The notes under the pieces are model-generated. The model saw nothing but the letters and a program-made list of their open reading frames with translations, ran no database searches and had not been told where the DNA came from. DNA of 64,000 bases from NCBI GenBank assembly GCA_900473745.1, contig UCMW01000006.1, forward strand, positions 62,001 to 126,000, given 5' to 3'. The translations under genes and the position numbers were made by a program. Within the stretch, counting starts at the first letter, position 1. Each line of letters begins with the position of its first letter. Below, one piece after another: positions 44,000 to 53,597 of this stretch. This DNA is from Hyphomicrobiales bacterium. Lineage in GTDB: Bacteria > Pseudomonadota > Alphaproteobacteria > Rhizobiales > Rhizobiaceae.

Positions 44000-44215
44000 T
44001 CAGTTGCAAGACGGCGCTTGAAGGCTTGTATGCGCAGGCTGTTCAGCCGATCGCCCCGATCGGAGGGGCGGACGCAATAGGCTGGTTTGCTGAGACATTG
44101 GCGTCTTCGGCAATGCTCTAGTCGGGCTTTCCTCCGATCGACGGCTTTTCGTCCCGGATTTCGGCTTCCTGGATTGCTTGATCTCAACGGTGAACGGCTT
44201 TGTCTGCTGACGCAT
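44000..44215 (-). CDS. Small basic protein with KPFTVEIK head (71 aa)
   Basis: GGAGGAAAG precedes ATG 44215, a strong site. The product begins MRQQTKPFTVEIKQSRKPKS, reminiscent of SFAVEYRSGRRK in the SyrB-like protein at 9165. The rest is basic and low in complexity, perhaps frameshifted relative to longer relatives. Function unknown. Confidence 0.5.
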   Translation of the reverse strand: MRQQTKPFTVEIKQSRKPKSGTKSRRSEESPTRALPKTPMSQQTSLLRPPLRSGRSAEQPAHTSLQAPSCN

Positions 44216-44526
44216 CTTTCCTCCAGGCGACTTAATCCCTGGTCAGTTCTAGGAAGGCCCACTTCGAGCAAGCAGACGCTGGCCAAGGGCGCAACGGCCA
44301 TGTGCGCCCTGTGCGTATTCCCGCTCAATTTGAGAATGCGCTGCCGGTTCGGCGCAAGTCCTTCGTAGATGTGATGCACGCGCAGCACCCGATCCTATCC
44401 TGTCCCTCAGGATCTGCGGCGCTCCAATCACGGGCTCGATGGGGCAGGTCTGACAGGAGAACGGCTTCGCCTCGATCGTTATGCCGCAACGGCGCGTTTG
44501 ACACTTTCATCCCCTGGCGCAACCCA

Positions 44527-44550
44527 CCCCACTCGACCTGTCGAGTGGGG
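44527..44550. repeat. 24-bp palindrome upstream of DUF736 copy 1
   Basis: CCCCACTCGAC and GTCGAGTGGGG are perfect 11-bp arms around a 2-base centre, followed by ACCCCGG. A related hairpin CCCCG...CGGGGACCCCGG is at 44631-44658. Confidence 0.7.
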
Positions 44551-44745
44551 ACCCCGGATCGTCGCCATTCCTCGCGGGGCAAGAAACTGTCCCAGGCGCC
44601 GCCCTTCACGGTGTTTCGGCCCGACCGCCACCCCGCCCGCGAGCGACGGGGACCCCGGCTGGGTGCGGTCCTATCGTCTCCAGTCTTTTCGACTGCCATC
44701 GAGGCCGCAATGGAGCGACCCGATCAAGCGAAAAGGAATAGGACA

Positions 44746-45057
44746 ATGGCTACCATCGGCACTTTCACCTCTACCGAAAACGGCTTCACCGGATCGATCC
44801 GCACCCTCGCCCTCAACGTCAAGGCGCGCATCGCCCGGATCGAAAACCCCTCGGACAAGGGTCCCCAGTACCGCATCTTCGCCGGTTCCGTTGAACTTGG
44901 GGCGGCCTGGCAGAAGCGCTCGGCCGAGACCGACCGCGACTACCTCTCGGTCAAGCTCGATGATCCCAGCTTCCCGGGTCCGATCTATGCGACGCTCACG
45001 GAAGTCGAAGGTGAGGATGACTACCAGTTGATCTGGTCCCGCCCGAACCGCGACTGA
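44746..45057 (+). CDS. DUF736 family protein, copy 1
   Basis: A 103-residue plasmid protein: [40 protein letters not shown], and a C-terminal [23 protein letters not shown]736 genes are common on rhizobial plasmids beside tra genes; their role is unknown. A GGAATAGGA site precedes ATG 44746. The second copy at 45679 is about 80 percent alike by eye. Confidence 0.92.
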   Translation: MATIGTFTSTENGFTGSIRTLALNVKARIARIENPSDKGPQYRIFAGSVELGAAWQKRSAETDRDYLSVKLDDPSFPGPIYATLTEVEGEDDYQLIWSRPNRD

Positions 45058-45063
45058 AATCGC

Positions 45064-45092
45064 CTGGCCCCGCCGACAAGGCGGGGCTTTCC
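45064..45092 (+). terminator. Terminator after DUF736 copy 1
   Basis: GCCCCGCC and GGCGGGGC form an 8-bp stem followed by TTTCC, just after the stop. Confidence 0.65.
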
Positions 45093-45400
45093 ATTTCACG
45101 TAAGCTTAGATGTGCCCCACATCAGGCATTTTGAAAGCGTTGTCGGCTTGCCTGCTTGGCGATCGGGCCTCACAGCCCGCCAGGAACTCGATGATCATAG
45201 GCCTATCGCCCCGATTTGACGACCTTGCCAAATGCGCCAAACACGGCTTCATCGACCCCAAAAGATGGGGGTAAAGGCATTTCGAAGCCATGACCGGACA
45301 AGCGCGGCTGGCTCGAGCCTTCAAGTGGGATTCCGTCTCCCCTGCCCTGACGGACCTTATGGTAGCCTCGCTGTCTTTTTCTGTTCAGCCCGCTCCCTTG
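45093..45400. other. Intergenic, no supported gene
   Basis: About 310 bases between the two DUF736 units. A minus frame ending MIIEFLAGCEARSPSRQ has no recognisable domain. Confidence 0.4.
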
Positions 45401-45461
45401 CGGGCTCGATGCGGCATGTCTGACCGGGGCCGGCTTCGCCTTGATCCAGCTCCTGCAACGT

Positions 45462-45523
45462 CAAGTGACAGATCTGTCGACCGAGCGGGTGCTCTCCTCA
45501 CCCTTTGACAAATCTGTCACTTG
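45462..45523. repeat. 17-bp inverted repeat upstream of DUF736 copy 2
   Basis: CAAGTGACAGATCTGTC (45462-45478) and GACAAATCTGTCACTTG (45507-45523) pair with one mismatch over 17 bases, with a 28-base loop. The left arm contains the palindrome GACAGATCTGTC. It may be an operator or an RNA hairpin. Confidence 0.65.
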
Positions 45524-45533
45524 CCGTCCCCCA

Positions 45534-45580
45534 CCCCATTGCGGCCCAATGACCTCCCCCAATGCAGATGCGCAATGGGG
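45534..45580. repeat. CCCC-ATTGCG hairpin, matching copy 1 position
   Basis: CCCCATTGCG (45534-45543) and CGCAATGGGG (45571-45580) are perfect 10-bp arms, followed by ATACCGG. It corresponds to the CCCC...GGGG-ACCCCGG hairpins of copy 1 but has a different, still paired, inner stem. Confidence 0.65.
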
Positions 45581-45678
45581 ATACCGGTCGGGTGCGGTCT
45601 GATCGTTCCCGGTCTTTTCGACTGCCATCGAGGCTGCGGTGGGCGCGGCCCCATATCTCGAAGAAAAGGAACAGGACA

Positions 45679-45987
45679 ATGGCAACCATCGGTACTTTCA
45701 CATCCAACGACACGGGTTTCGCGGGCTCCATCCGTACCCTCGCCATCAACGTCAAGGCACGGATCGCCCGAGTGGAAAACCCATCCGACAAGGGCCCGCA
45801 GTTTCGCGTTTATGCCGGTAGCGTCGAATTTGGGGCCGCCTGGCTGAAGACTTCCGGTGAAGGACGCGACTACCTCTCGGTCAAGCTCGACGATCCGAGC
45901 TTTCCGGCCCCTATCTACGCAACCTTGACCGAGGTCGAAGGCGGAGATGGCCATCAGCTCATCTGGTCCCGTTCGAACCGCGACTGA
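45679..45987 (+). CDS. DUF736 family protein, copy 2
   Basis: A 102-residue paralogue of the protein at 44746: [40 protein letters not shown] and [27 protein letters not shown] precedes ATG 45679. Role unknown. Confidence 0.92.
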   Translation: MATIGTFTSNDTGFAGSIRTLAINVKARIARVENPSDKGPQFRVYAGSVEFGAAWLKTSGEGRDYLSVKLDDPSFPAPIYATLTEVEGGDGHQLIWSRSNRD

Positions 45988-45994
45988 GTATTGG

Positions 45995-46023
45995 AAGCCC
46001 CGCCCGGAAAGGCGGGGCTTTGT
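45995..46023 (+). terminator. Terminator after DUF736 copy 2
   Basis: AGCCCCGCC and GGCGGGGCT form a 9-bp stem followed by TTG, 8 bases after the stop. A second hairpin GGGGCCGC/GCGGCCCC with TTT follows near 46154-46175. Confidence 0.65.
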
Positions 46024-46264
46024 CCAGCGTGCACTTTGGACTCAGCTCAAGTGTCGCACCAGCCTCCCTCTCGTCCTCTTCGATGACAATAACTTCGCGA
46101 CTGTCACGCAGGACTGATGTTTCGCGGTGCTCGACGGAGACCGCAAAACAGCAAGGGGCCGCTTGCGGCCCCTTTGATGCTCGATGGCTGTCAGCACGGC
46201 TGCTTCCCGATTTCGTTTGAGTGACTAGTCGGACAGGCCTTTCTTAAAGGATGGCCTTGGCTGT

Positions 46265-46540
46265 TCAACCCTGGTTGGGGCCGTCTTTCAAGTTTGGCGG
46301 CGGCGGCTGGTAGCCGCGCCTGCGCTTCTTGCGAAGGATATCGAGAAAAAGCCGGACCGCCTCTCCTTCCTGCGCGAACTGGTGATGTTTTAGTTGACCA
46401 CGTCGGCCGATCCGTCCCCAGCTGCGTATTAGGCAGGTCTGTCCGAAGAGGTCTGGTGCGATCTCCATCGTGTAGTAGCGTGCCATGTTTCGAACAGGGT
46501 CGTGGCGTTCACAATAGATCTTATAGGGCTGTGTGATCAT
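46265..46540 (-). CDS. WGR-domain protein (91 aa)
   Basis: A single WGR domain: YKIYCERHDPVRNMARYYTM, LFGQTCLIRSWGRIGRRGQL then KHHQFAQEGEAVRLFLDILR. The name motif is WGRIGRRG. WGR domains bind nucleic acids or DNA ends. ATG 46540 is used because homology starts at ITQPYKIY; an open frame runs back to 46813 without similarity. This single-domain form is frequent on rhizobial plasmids. Confidence 0.85.
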   Translation of the reverse strand: MITQPYKIYCERHDPVRNMARYYTMEIAPDLFGQTCLIRSWGRIGRRGQLKHHQFAQEGEAVRLFLDILRKKRRRGYQPPPPNLKDGPNQG

Positions 46541-46941
46541 GCCATGATGATCAATTTTTCCATGAGCGAGGTCCAACGAGAGTTTTGAATCGATCGGCCG
46601 TGACCGATTCAAGATCCTGATGAATGGCGAGGCATCGACCAGCCGGCTTCTCGTTCCAATCGCATCTGCGTCTTTTGATATCCGGGTATGGCGTCCATGA
46701 GTGACAGAGTGCAGATACCATATTTCGATGATGACGCGGCGATCGGCCCGGAGGACTTGTTTCTTGTACGAAGTCATGGTCGAGCGCTGCCGGGGTCGAC
46801 AGATTGAGACCAAGAGTGCGGAAGGCGTGGCACCTGCCTCGGTTCTCGTGGGACTCTACAGTCCGATTTCAGCTCCCGTCAGGAACGCTTCTTCATGGCC
46901 GGTGAGTGAGCAAGATCTTTCTGAGGCGCATTGTTGTCCCG
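46541..46941. other. Intergenic, no supported gene
   Basis: 400 bases between the WGR gene and the end of traG. The open frame upstream of the WGR gene has no recognisable domain. Confidence 0.4.
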
Positions 46942-48936
46942 TCAGGTTCGTGGTCTCTGCTTTCGCTGACCCGGCGGTTGCAGTTGCCCCGCACGACCTT
47001 GTCGTCCCAAGTGCCTGGCTGGCGCTTCAGCGCAATATCGCATGTCCTGCCTTCTAAACCAGATCGCCCGCCCACACTTGAGAGGCGGATTGCCGGCAGT
47101 GAAGACGATCTGCTCGTCGGCACGCATGAGCAACACTTCATGCGGAAGGATCAAGGGTCGGGCAGTGACCTGCTTTGACCGCGTGCGAGAGCTGCCCCGG
47201 GCCTGGAAACTCCTGCTCACCTGATCGATTTCCACCGTCGTCATGCCGCAGCGACGGGAGATATATTCGGCGGTTTCCGGATCATTGATGGCCGCAAACG
47301 AAATCCAGCTTGAACTCTCAAACCATTTGCTTGATGCATCGCGCCCGCCATAGGTTTCGCGCAACTGGCCGATCGACTGATAGATCATCAGCAGCGTGAT
47401 GCCGTATTTGCGGCCGGCATCCCGTGCGGTTTCCAGAACGCGCATGTAGCCGAGCCTCGCCACCTCGTCGAGGAGGAAAAGCGCACGGGAGTTCAGCGTG
47501 CCTTCGCGATTGTAGATCGCGTTTAGGAGAGAGCCGATAATGACGCGCGCCAAGCCCGAATGGGTCTCCAGCGTCTTCAGGTCGATATTGATGAAGACAT
47601 CCTTCCCGCCGGATGCGACCTCATCGGTGGAAAATGCCGAGCCAGAGACGAGGGCTGCATAATTCTCATAGGACAGCCAATGGGTTTCCTTGATTGCATT
47701 GGCATAGACACCAGAGAAGGTTTCCGGCGTCATGTTGACGAAGGCCGCGACATTCTCCTTTACGAAGGCGGAGGCGGAGTGCTCAAAAATGTCGGACAGG
47801 CGCTCGCGCAGTTTGGTCTCAGGCTCTGCAAGATTGGCGCGCACGGTTCGCAACGTCTGGTTCTTCTCCAGTGTTCGGCCAGACAGGCAGACATCGGCTA
47901 TCATCGCGGTCAGGAGCTGCAGCCCGGTCGAGCGAAAGAAGTCGTCCCGCACGCCCGTTGCCCGCCCGTTATCGCTCATGATCCAGGAGGCGACCGAGGC
48001 GATGTCTTCTTCCTTGGTGTTGCCGAACCTTCCGATCCAGTCCAGCGCGTTGAAGCCGGTTTCGGGACGGCGTGGATCCAGAACCACGGTTTGTCGACCC
48101 ATCTCGTTCCTGTAGTTGAGCGCCCGGGCGGCGACGTCTCCAGACGGATCAAGCACCACAAGCGTTCCACCCCATCTGAGTGCCGTCGGGATCACGACAG
48201 AGGTCGTCTTGAACCCGCCCGAGCCGGCAAAGGCGATGCCGTGTGATGAACCGAATGAGCCATCGAAACACAGAAGGGGTGCCCTGCCCCCTTGTCCCCA
48301 GCTCACTTCGTCATTGGCCCGGAACCCGTGGCTTGCGTGGCGGTCCCGGTCTACCCGGTAGGCCTCACCGATGACGATGCCGCCTGCTTCACCAAAGAGC
48401 TCGGCTGCCTCAGTCATTCCCATCCAGTCGGCCTCCCCATGCAGGGCGCGACGCCCCGAGACCCGTCGGGGTGCCCCTGTGCCAAAAGCCGCATTGCCAA
48501 GAAGTGCGACCCTCAGCGCCAGGCAGCCTGCCATGATCAGCGTAATTGCGCCGACCAGGCTTGCGGGGTCGACAAGGGCGACAATGCTCGCGCCTGGTGC
48601 TTGTTCTTCGGCGAGACCCGCAAGACGCCTCAGCTCCTGAAAGCCGGTCATGGACATCGCCGGGATAGTTCCCAAAAGAACACCCCATGCAAGAGACTGG
48701 ATCTGTCTCGAACCCGCGGATGCGAAGAGCAGGATGATGCCGATCGCTGCGGCCGTGACGGCGGGTATTGCAATGCCGATCCGGGCGAGCACGCGCTTCG
48801 CATCGGACGTAGCTGCAAAGCTCTGGAGGTCGTGATGGGTCCCGTTTAGAAGAAACATGGCCGCGACCATGGCAAGGGCTGGTGCCATGACGCAGACGGC
48901 TCTAGTCGCCGTCATGAGCGAAGGCCCCCGCGCCAA
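46942..48936 (-). CDS. traG: Conjugal coupling protein TraG (VirD4 family)
   Basis: A 664-residue type IV coupling protein that brings the relaxosome to the secretion channel. N-terminal membrane helices are visible ([36 protein letters not shown]). The Walker A region is [20 protein letters not shown] and Walker B is [14 protein letters not shown]. Length agrees with Ti plasmid TraG. It is last in traC-traD-traG, overlapping traD by 35 bases. Confidence 0.95.
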   Translation of the reverse strand: MARGPSLMTATRAVCVMAPALAMVAAMFLLNGTHHDLQSFAATSDAKRVLARIGIAIPAVTAAAIGIILLFASAGSRQIQSLAWGVLLGTIPAMSMTGFQELRRLAGLAEEQAPGASIVALVDPASLVGAITLIMAGCLALRVALLGNAAFGTGAPRRVSGRRALHGEADWMGMTEAAELFGEAGGIVIGEAYRVDRDRHASHGFRANDEVSWGQGGRAPLLCFDGSFGSSHGIAFAGSGGFKTTSVVIPTALRWGGTLVVLDPSGDVAARALNYRNEMGRQTVVLDPRRPETGFNALDWIGRFGNTKEEDIASVASWIMSDNGRATGVRDDFFRSTGLQLLTAMIADVCLSGRTLEKNQTLRTVRANLAEPETKLRERLSDIFEHSASAFVKENVAAFVNMTPETFSGVYANAIKETHWLSYENYAALVSGSAFSTDEVASGGKDVFINIDLKTLETHSGLARVIIGSLLNAIYNREGTLNSRALFLLDEVARLGYMRVLETARDAGRKYGITLLMIYQSIGQLRETYGGRDASSKWFESSSWISFAAINDPETAEYISRRCGMTTVEIDQVSRSFQARGSSRTRSKQVTARPLILPHEVLLMRADEQIVFTAGNPPLKCGRAIWFRRQDMRYCAEAPARHLGRQGRAGQLQPPGQRKQRPRT

Positions 48937-49222
48937 TCGTTCTCAAGCGATCTCGTTCCTCTTCGTCCACCTTCAGCCTTTGTGCAAGTTCGGTCAGGGC
49001 ACCGAAAAGCACGGCGCGTTTTTCATAACGCAGGCCGGCTTTTACGATGAGTCCGCCCAAGGCTATCTTTTCGCGCGTGTCCTGTTTGCGCGCGTCATGG
49101 GTTGCGGTTCTGGCCATGCGATCAAGTCTCGCTAACTCTGCCTTGAGCCGTGCCAGGTGAGATCGACGCGGCCTCTGCCTGCGCATCCCCGCTGGGTCTT
49201 GGGCCGTGCGAACGAGCATCAA
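48902..49222 (-). CDS. traD: Conjugal transfer protein TraD
   Basis: Up to 106 residues; a start at 49186 ([20 protein letters not shown]) is equally likely and better matches the usual short TraD. The conserved core is [20 protein letters not shown]. Small relaxosome-associated protein of the Ti/Sym transfer system. It sits between traC and traG with overlaps on both sides. Confidence 0.85.
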   Translation of the reverse strand: MMLVRTAQDPAGMRRQRPRRSHLARLKAELARLDRMARTATHDARKQDTREKIALGGLIVKAGLRYEKRAVLFGALTELAQRLKVDEEERDRLRTIGAGAFAHDGD

Positions 49223-49436
49223 CCGAGCCGTGTTTGCGTGTTGCCGGGTCTGTTCGAAACCGGTGGGTCAGGTCCTCGAAGGCGGCCAGCAAGGCGCTGT
49301 CTTCGATTTCGATTTCGCCGAGCCCCGCCTTGAGTGCGACCCGGCCAATGCGTTCCGCCTCGCGAGTTTCGGCAGCTTTCAAAACATCCTGGAGCTTTGA
49401 GATTTCTTCCCGGATTTTGCTGGAGGTCTTCTTCAT
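49122..49436 (-). CDS. traC: Conjugal transfer protein TraC
   Basis: 104 residues from ATG 49436: [20 protein letters not shown] then [21 protein letters not shown] longer open frame runs across oriT and is not real. TraC is an oriT-proximal accessory protein that with TraA forms the relaxosome. First gene leftward from oriT. Confidence 0.88.
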   Translation of the reverse strand: MKKTSSKIREEISKLQDVLKAAETREAERIGRVALKAGLGEIEIEDSALLAAFEDLTHRFRTDPATRKHGSVDARSHGPRPSGDAQAEAASISPGTAQGRVSET

Positions 49437-49481
49437 GAGCAATCGTCTCCTTGGCTGGATCGTGGTCCCGTGGGCGAAAGG

Positions 49482-49620
49482 ATTGCAGGGAACTGTGTGC
49501 TTCGCACTAGGGTCAATCCTGCAATACCCGCAGACGCAGATGCGGGTGATGATCCCGGCCGATCCAAGGGAGCGGCGTCTAAGGGCGCAATTATACGTCG
49601 CTGACGCGACGTTCTGCGTC
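49482..49620. other. oriT: Origin of conjugal transfer (oriT), Ti/Sym type
   Basis: Between the divergent traC and traA. AAGGGCGCAATTATACGTCG at 49581-49600 followed by CTGACGCGACG is the nic-region sequence known from Ti-type and RSF1010-like plasmids. ACGTCGC-TGAC-GCGACGT is an inverted repeat beside it. Further inverted repeats lie to the left: ATTGCAGG (49482-49489) / CCTGCAAT (49518-49525) and ACCCGCA (49526-49532) / TGCGGGT (49541-49547). The relaxase is encoded next door. Confidence 0.9.
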
Positions 49621-49698
49621 TGGCCTCGCCCGGTGCCCGGCTGACCGGCACGCCTTGAGGGCCGGGCGATGTGTTTGCGAAAGGAGACCTTGAGCGCT

Positions 49699-52600
49699 AT
49701 GGCAGTCCCGCATTTCTCGGTCACCATTCTCGGCCGTGGCAGAGGCGGCAGCGCCGTGATGTCGGCTGCCTACCGTCACTGCGCCAGGATGACCTTCGAG
49801 CGGGAGGGGCGCCTCGTCGACTACACGCGCAAACAGGGGCTGGCCCATGAGGAGTTCGTCATCCCCCAGGATGCGCCGGAATGGCTGCGCGTCATGATCG
49901 CCGACCGACCGGTGTCGGGGTCATCGGAAGCCTTCTGGAACAAGGTCGAAAGCATCGAAAAGCGTTCAGATGCTCAGCTTGCCAGGGACGTGACCATCGC
50001 TTTGCCGATCGAGCTTTCGACGAGCCAGAACATCGAGCTCGTGCGAGATTTTGTCGCCCAGCAGATCACGGCGCGTGGCATGGTGGCGGACTGGGTTTAC
50101 CACGATGTGCCAGGCAATCCGCATATCCATCTGATGACCACCTTGCGGCCACTGACCGAAGACGGGTTCGGTCAGAAGAAGGTGGTGGTCGCCGGGCCTG
50201 ACGGGCGTGCCTTGCGCAATGACAGTGGCAAGATCGTCTACGAGATCTGGGCCGGCGGGCGCGAGGATTTCAATGCATTTCGCGATGGCTGGTTCGCCTG
50301 CCAGAACCATCATCTGGGGGTTGCCGGTATCGATCTCAGCATCGATGGCCGTTCCTTTGAAAAGCAGGGGATCGCGCTTGCTCCGACAATTCATCTCGGC
50401 GTTGGGACAAAGGCGATCGAGCGCAAGGCCAGGGCCGCGGAGGAGAAGCCTCCGCTCGATCAGCTTGCGCGTCAGGAGGAGCTGCACCTTGAAAATCGCG
50501 AGCGGCTGAAGCGCAATCCTCAGATCGTGCTCGACATGATCAGCCGGGAAAGAAGCGTCTTCGACGCCCTGGATGTGGCCCGCATTCTCCACCGCCATAT
50601 CGACGATGCCGGCCAGTTCCAGAGCCTGATGGCGCGCATCCTGCAAAGCCCTGAAGTCTTGCGCCTCGATTGCGAGCGTCTCGACTTCGTAACGGGGACC
50701 AGGACGCCGGCGAAATACACGACGCGGGAGCTCATTCGGCTCGAAGCCGAGATGGCCAATCGCGCGAACTGGCTTTCCAGCCGTCAATCACATGGCATCA
50801 GGCGGCACGTGCTCGAGCGGGTTTTTGCGCGCCATGCTCGTCTGTCTGACGAGCAGAAAACGGCCATATCCCATGTTGCGGGGAACGAGCGGATTGCAGC
50901 CGTGATCGGCCGCGCCGGCGCTGGCAAGACGACGATGATGAAGGCGGCCCGTGAGGCATGGGAGGCGGCCGGTTACCGTGTTGTCGGTGCAGCCCTTGCC
51001 GGCAAAGCGGCGGAGGGACTGGAGAAGGAAGCGGGCATTTCTTCGCGCACATTGTCGTCATGGGAACATGCATGGGCAGTCGGCCGTGACCGGCTCGATG
51101 CTGGTTGCGTCTTCGTCCTCGACGAGGCCGGCATGGTATCGTCGCGTCAGATGGCGCTCTTTGTCGAGGCGGTCGTCCAAGCCGGTGCCAAGCTCGTTTT
51201 GGTCGGCGACCCCGAACAGCTCCAGCCGATCGAGGCAGGTGCGGCTTTCCGGGCGATTGCTGAGCGGATCGGCTATGCCGAGCTCGAAACCATCTATCGC
51301 CAGCGCGAGCAATGGATGCGTGACGCCTCGCTTCATCTTGCGCGTGGGTATACGGCACGCGCGGTGGAAGCCTATGAGGCGAAGGGTAAGCTGATCGGTG
51401 CCGAGCTCAAGGGTGATGCAATCCTGACGCTGATCGGCGACTGGGAGCGTGACTACGATCCGGCAAAGTCCATGTTGATCCTGGCGCATCTGCGTCGGGA
51501 TGTCGCTCTCTTGAACAGGTTGGCTCGCGAAAGGCTGATTGCACGCGGCGTGATAGAAACCGGTTCTGTCTTCCGGACAGCCGAGGGACGTCGGGATTTC
51601 GCAGCGGGCGACCAGGTCGTCTTCCTGAGGAACGAGGGGTCGATCGGTGTCAGGAATGGCATGCTGGGAAAGGTCGTGGAAGCCTCGGCCGGTCGTCTTG
51701 GCGTTGAGGTCGGCGACGGCGAGCACCGCCGTCGGGTCTCGGTCGAGGAGCGCTTCTACAACCATCTCGATCATGGATATGCGACGACCGTGCACAAGGC
51801 CCAGGGCGCAACGGTCGACCGCGTCAAGGTGCTCGCGTCGCTTTCGCTCGATCGTCATCTGACCTATGTCGCGATGACACGTCATAGAGAGGATCTGGGC
51901 ATCTATTATGGTCGCCGATCCTTCGCCAAGGCCGGCGGATTGGTCAAGATCCTGTCACGACGCAACACCAAGGAAACGACGCTCGACTATGCGGGTGGTC
52001 GTTTCTATGGCGCAGCGCTGCGTTTCGCCGAGGCGCGCGGCCTCCACCTTCTCAACGTGGCTCGAACCATGGCGCGTGATCGTCTCGAATGGACGCTTCG
52101 CCAGCGCGAGAGGTTGAACGCGCTTGCCGGTCGGCTTCTTGCAACAGGTACAAGGATCCACCGCATCATGACTGCGCGCCAGTCCGTGCCTGATTCAGGC
52201 GTGGAGGCAAAACCCATGCTGGCCACTCCCCTATCGGGAAGTCCCTTGGTTTCTGGCGTGACGCTGCATGCCAGATCGGTCGACCAAGCGGTCGAAGAAA
52301 GGCTCCTCGCCGATCCGGTGGTCGCCAGCCAATGGCAGGACCTTTCCATGCGCTTTCACCTTGTCTATGCCCAGCCGGAAGCAGCGTTCTGTGCAATGGA
52401 GGTCAATGCGATGCTTCGCGATCGGGGGCAGGCAAAACGGGCCATTGCACGGATTGCCATCGAGCCGGAGGCCTTCGGCCATCTCAAAGGCAAGACCGGC
52501 ATGCTCGCAAGCCGCACTGAGCGGTCCGACCGTGACCTGGCCGTCAGAAATGTTGCGGCCCTTGCTGGTAGTCTGCGCGATTACACACGCCTGCGCGCAG

Positions 52601-53037
52601 ACGCCGAAAAGCGATATCGCAACCTGGAGCTTGCTGCCCGAAAACGGGCCGCGCGTGCGATCCCGTCCCCCTCGGCCCACGCGCTTGCGGTGCTGGAGCG
52701 CCTGAGCCGCGTAGTCGATCACAAGGCGTTTGCATCCGTGCTCGAGCAGTCCGTCCTGGATGACCGCGTGAAGGCGGAACTCGATGATCTTGCCAAGGCC
52801 GTGGCAGAACGGTTCGGAGAGAGAACCTTCCTGCCGCTTGGTGCATCCCGACCCAATGGCGAGGTCTTTCAGCGTGTCACGTCCGGCATGAATGCCACCC
52901 AGAGACAAGAGATGGAAAAGGCATGGGACCTCATGCGGACTGTACAACAGTTCATTGCCCATGAGCGCAGCACAAAGTCGCTGAAGGCATCCGAGGCGCT
53001 GCGGCAGAGACAATCCCGGGGGCTCTCCCTCAAATGA
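49699..53037 (+). CDS. traA: Relaxase-helicase TraA (MOBQ)
   Basis: 1112 residues from ATG 49699 (MAVPHFSVTILGRGRGGSAV), the conserved start of Ti TraA. It nicks oriT and unwinds the strand for transfer. The relaxase domain holds the metal-binding HIH at 142-144 (GNPHIHLMTTLRPL). The RecD-like helicase has Walker A GRAGAGKTT near residue 405, DEAGMVSSRQM, and a late YATTVHKAQGATVDRV motif. Length is normal. The next gene starts inside its stop (ATGA). Confidence 0.96.
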   Translation: MAVPHFSVTILGRGRGGSAVMSAAYRHCARMTFEREGRLVDYTRKQGLAHEEFVIPQDAPEWLRVMIADRPVSGSSEAFWNKVESIEKRSDAQLARDVTIALPIELSTSQNIELVRDFVAQQITARGMVADWVYHDVPGNPHIHLMTTLRPLTEDGFGQKKVVVAGPDGRALRNDSGKIVYEIWAGGREDFNAFRDGWFACQNHHLGVAGIDLSIDGRSFEKQGIALAPTIHLGVGTKAIERKARAAEEKPPLDQLARQEELHLENRERLKRNPQIVLDMISRERSVFDALDVARILHRHIDDAGQFQSLMARILQSPEVLRLDCERLDFVTGTRTPAKYTTRELIRLEAEMANRANWLSSRQSHGIRRHVLERVFARHARLSDEQKTAISHVAGNERIAAVIGRAGAGKTTMMKAAREAWEAAGYRVVGAALAGKAAEGLEKEAGISSRTLSSWEHAWAVGRDRLDAGCVFVLDEAGMVSSRQMALFVEAVVQAGAKLVLVGDPEQLQPIEAGAAFRAIAERIGYAELETIYRQREQWMRDASLHLARGYTARAVEAYEAKGKLIGAELKGDAILTLIGDWERDYDPAKSMLILAHLRRDVALLNRLARERLIARGVIETGSVFRTAEGRRDFAAGDQVVFLRNEGSIGVRNGMLGKVVEASAGRLGVEVGDGEHRRRVSVEERFYNHLDHGYATTVHKAQGATVDRVKVLASLSLDRHLTYVAMTRHREDLGIYYGRRSFAKAGGLVKILSRRNTKETTLDYAGGRFYGAALRFAEARGLHLLNVARTMARDRLEWTLRQRERLNALAGRLLATGTRIHRIMTARQSVPDSGVEAKPMLATPLSGSPLVSGVTLHARSVDQAVEERLLADPVVASQWQDLSMRFHLVYAQPEAAFCAMEVNAMLRDRGQAKRAIARIAIEPEAFGHLKGKTGMLASRTERSDRDLAVRNVAALAGSLRDYTRLRADAEKRYRNLELAARKRAARAIPSPSAHALAVLERLSRVVDHKAFASVLEQSVLDDRVKAELDDLAKAVAERFGERTFLPLGASRPNGEVFQRVTSGMNATQRQEMEKAWDLMRTVQQFIAHERSTKSLKASEALRQRQSRGLSLK

Positions 53038-53597
53038 CGGTCCAGTCGGAAATCCGTGCACGCTACGAGATGCGCAGGCGCCGTATCGGCGGACTGCTCA
53101 TCGGCTCCGTTGTGCTGACTTCGAACGTCGTTGCGTTCGGATATTGGGGCTTTCGGCTCAATCTGACGCCGAGTGCAGCGCTTGGCATCTGGAGGATCGA
53201 GGCAATCGAGCGACCAGTGCGAAAGGGCGATCGGGTTTTCGTCTGTCCTCCGCTCTCCGGTGCCCTGCAAGAGGGGTTGATGCGCGGCTATCTTCGACGG
53301 GGGCTTTGTACGGGTGGGGTGGCGCCGCTGATCAAGACGGTGTCGGCGACGTCCGGGCAGTTTGTCTCCATCACCGGGCTTGTCCGGATCGATGGGGAGG
53401 TGTTGCCGCATTCGAGGCTCATGGAATTTGACGGCGAGGGTCGGCCGCTTTCCCCTCATGCCGGCGGTCTCATCCCGCCGGGTGCGGTCTATCTGCATTC
53501 GGATTTTCCCGGCTCGTTCGATTCCCGATATTTCGGGCCTGTCTCGACCACGAACATCCTCGGTTTGGCACAGGAGGTCTGGACCCGTGAGCCCTGA
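53034..53597 (+). CDS. traF: Pilin maturation peptidase TraF
   Basis: A 187-residue protein of the S26 signal-peptidase-like TraF family, needed to cyclise or trim the conjugative pilin. N-terminal helix IGGLLIGSVVLTSNVVAFGY, catalytic Ser in LTPSAALGIWRIEAIE, Lys in PLIKTVSATSGQ and the final YLHSDFPGSFDSRYFGPVST. It overlaps traA and traB, forming traAFB. Confidence 0.93.
   Translation: MTVQSEIRARYEMRRRRIGGLLIGSVVLTSNVVAFGYWGFRLNLTPSAALGIWRIEAIERPVRKGDRVFVCPPLSGALQEGLMRGYLRRGLCTGGVAPLIKTVSATSGQFVSITGLVRIDGEVLPHSRLMEFDGEGRPLSPHAGGLIPPGAVYLHSDFPGSFDSRYFGPVSTTNILGLAQEVWTREP

Larger units (their letters stand above)
44433..45057 (+). repeat. Duplicated DUF736 unit, copy 1
   Basis: The block from GGGCTCGATG to the DUF736 stop has a counterpart at 45401-45987. 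Shared pieces include GGCTTCGCCT, CTTTTCGACTGCCATCGAGG and the gene itself, in the same order. Between them, the spacer contents differ, notably the inverted repeats. Confidence 0.75.
45401..45987 (+). repeat. Duplicated DUF736 unit, copy 2
   Basis: Counterpart of 44433-45057. It carries two inverted repeats of its own (45462-45523 and 45534-45580) ahead of the conserved CTTTTCGACTGCCATCGAGG block. Confidence 0.75.

Noticed and set aside
49437..49727. N-terminal extension of TraC across oriT
   Set aside because: It would translate the oriT hairpins; TraC homology begins at 49436.
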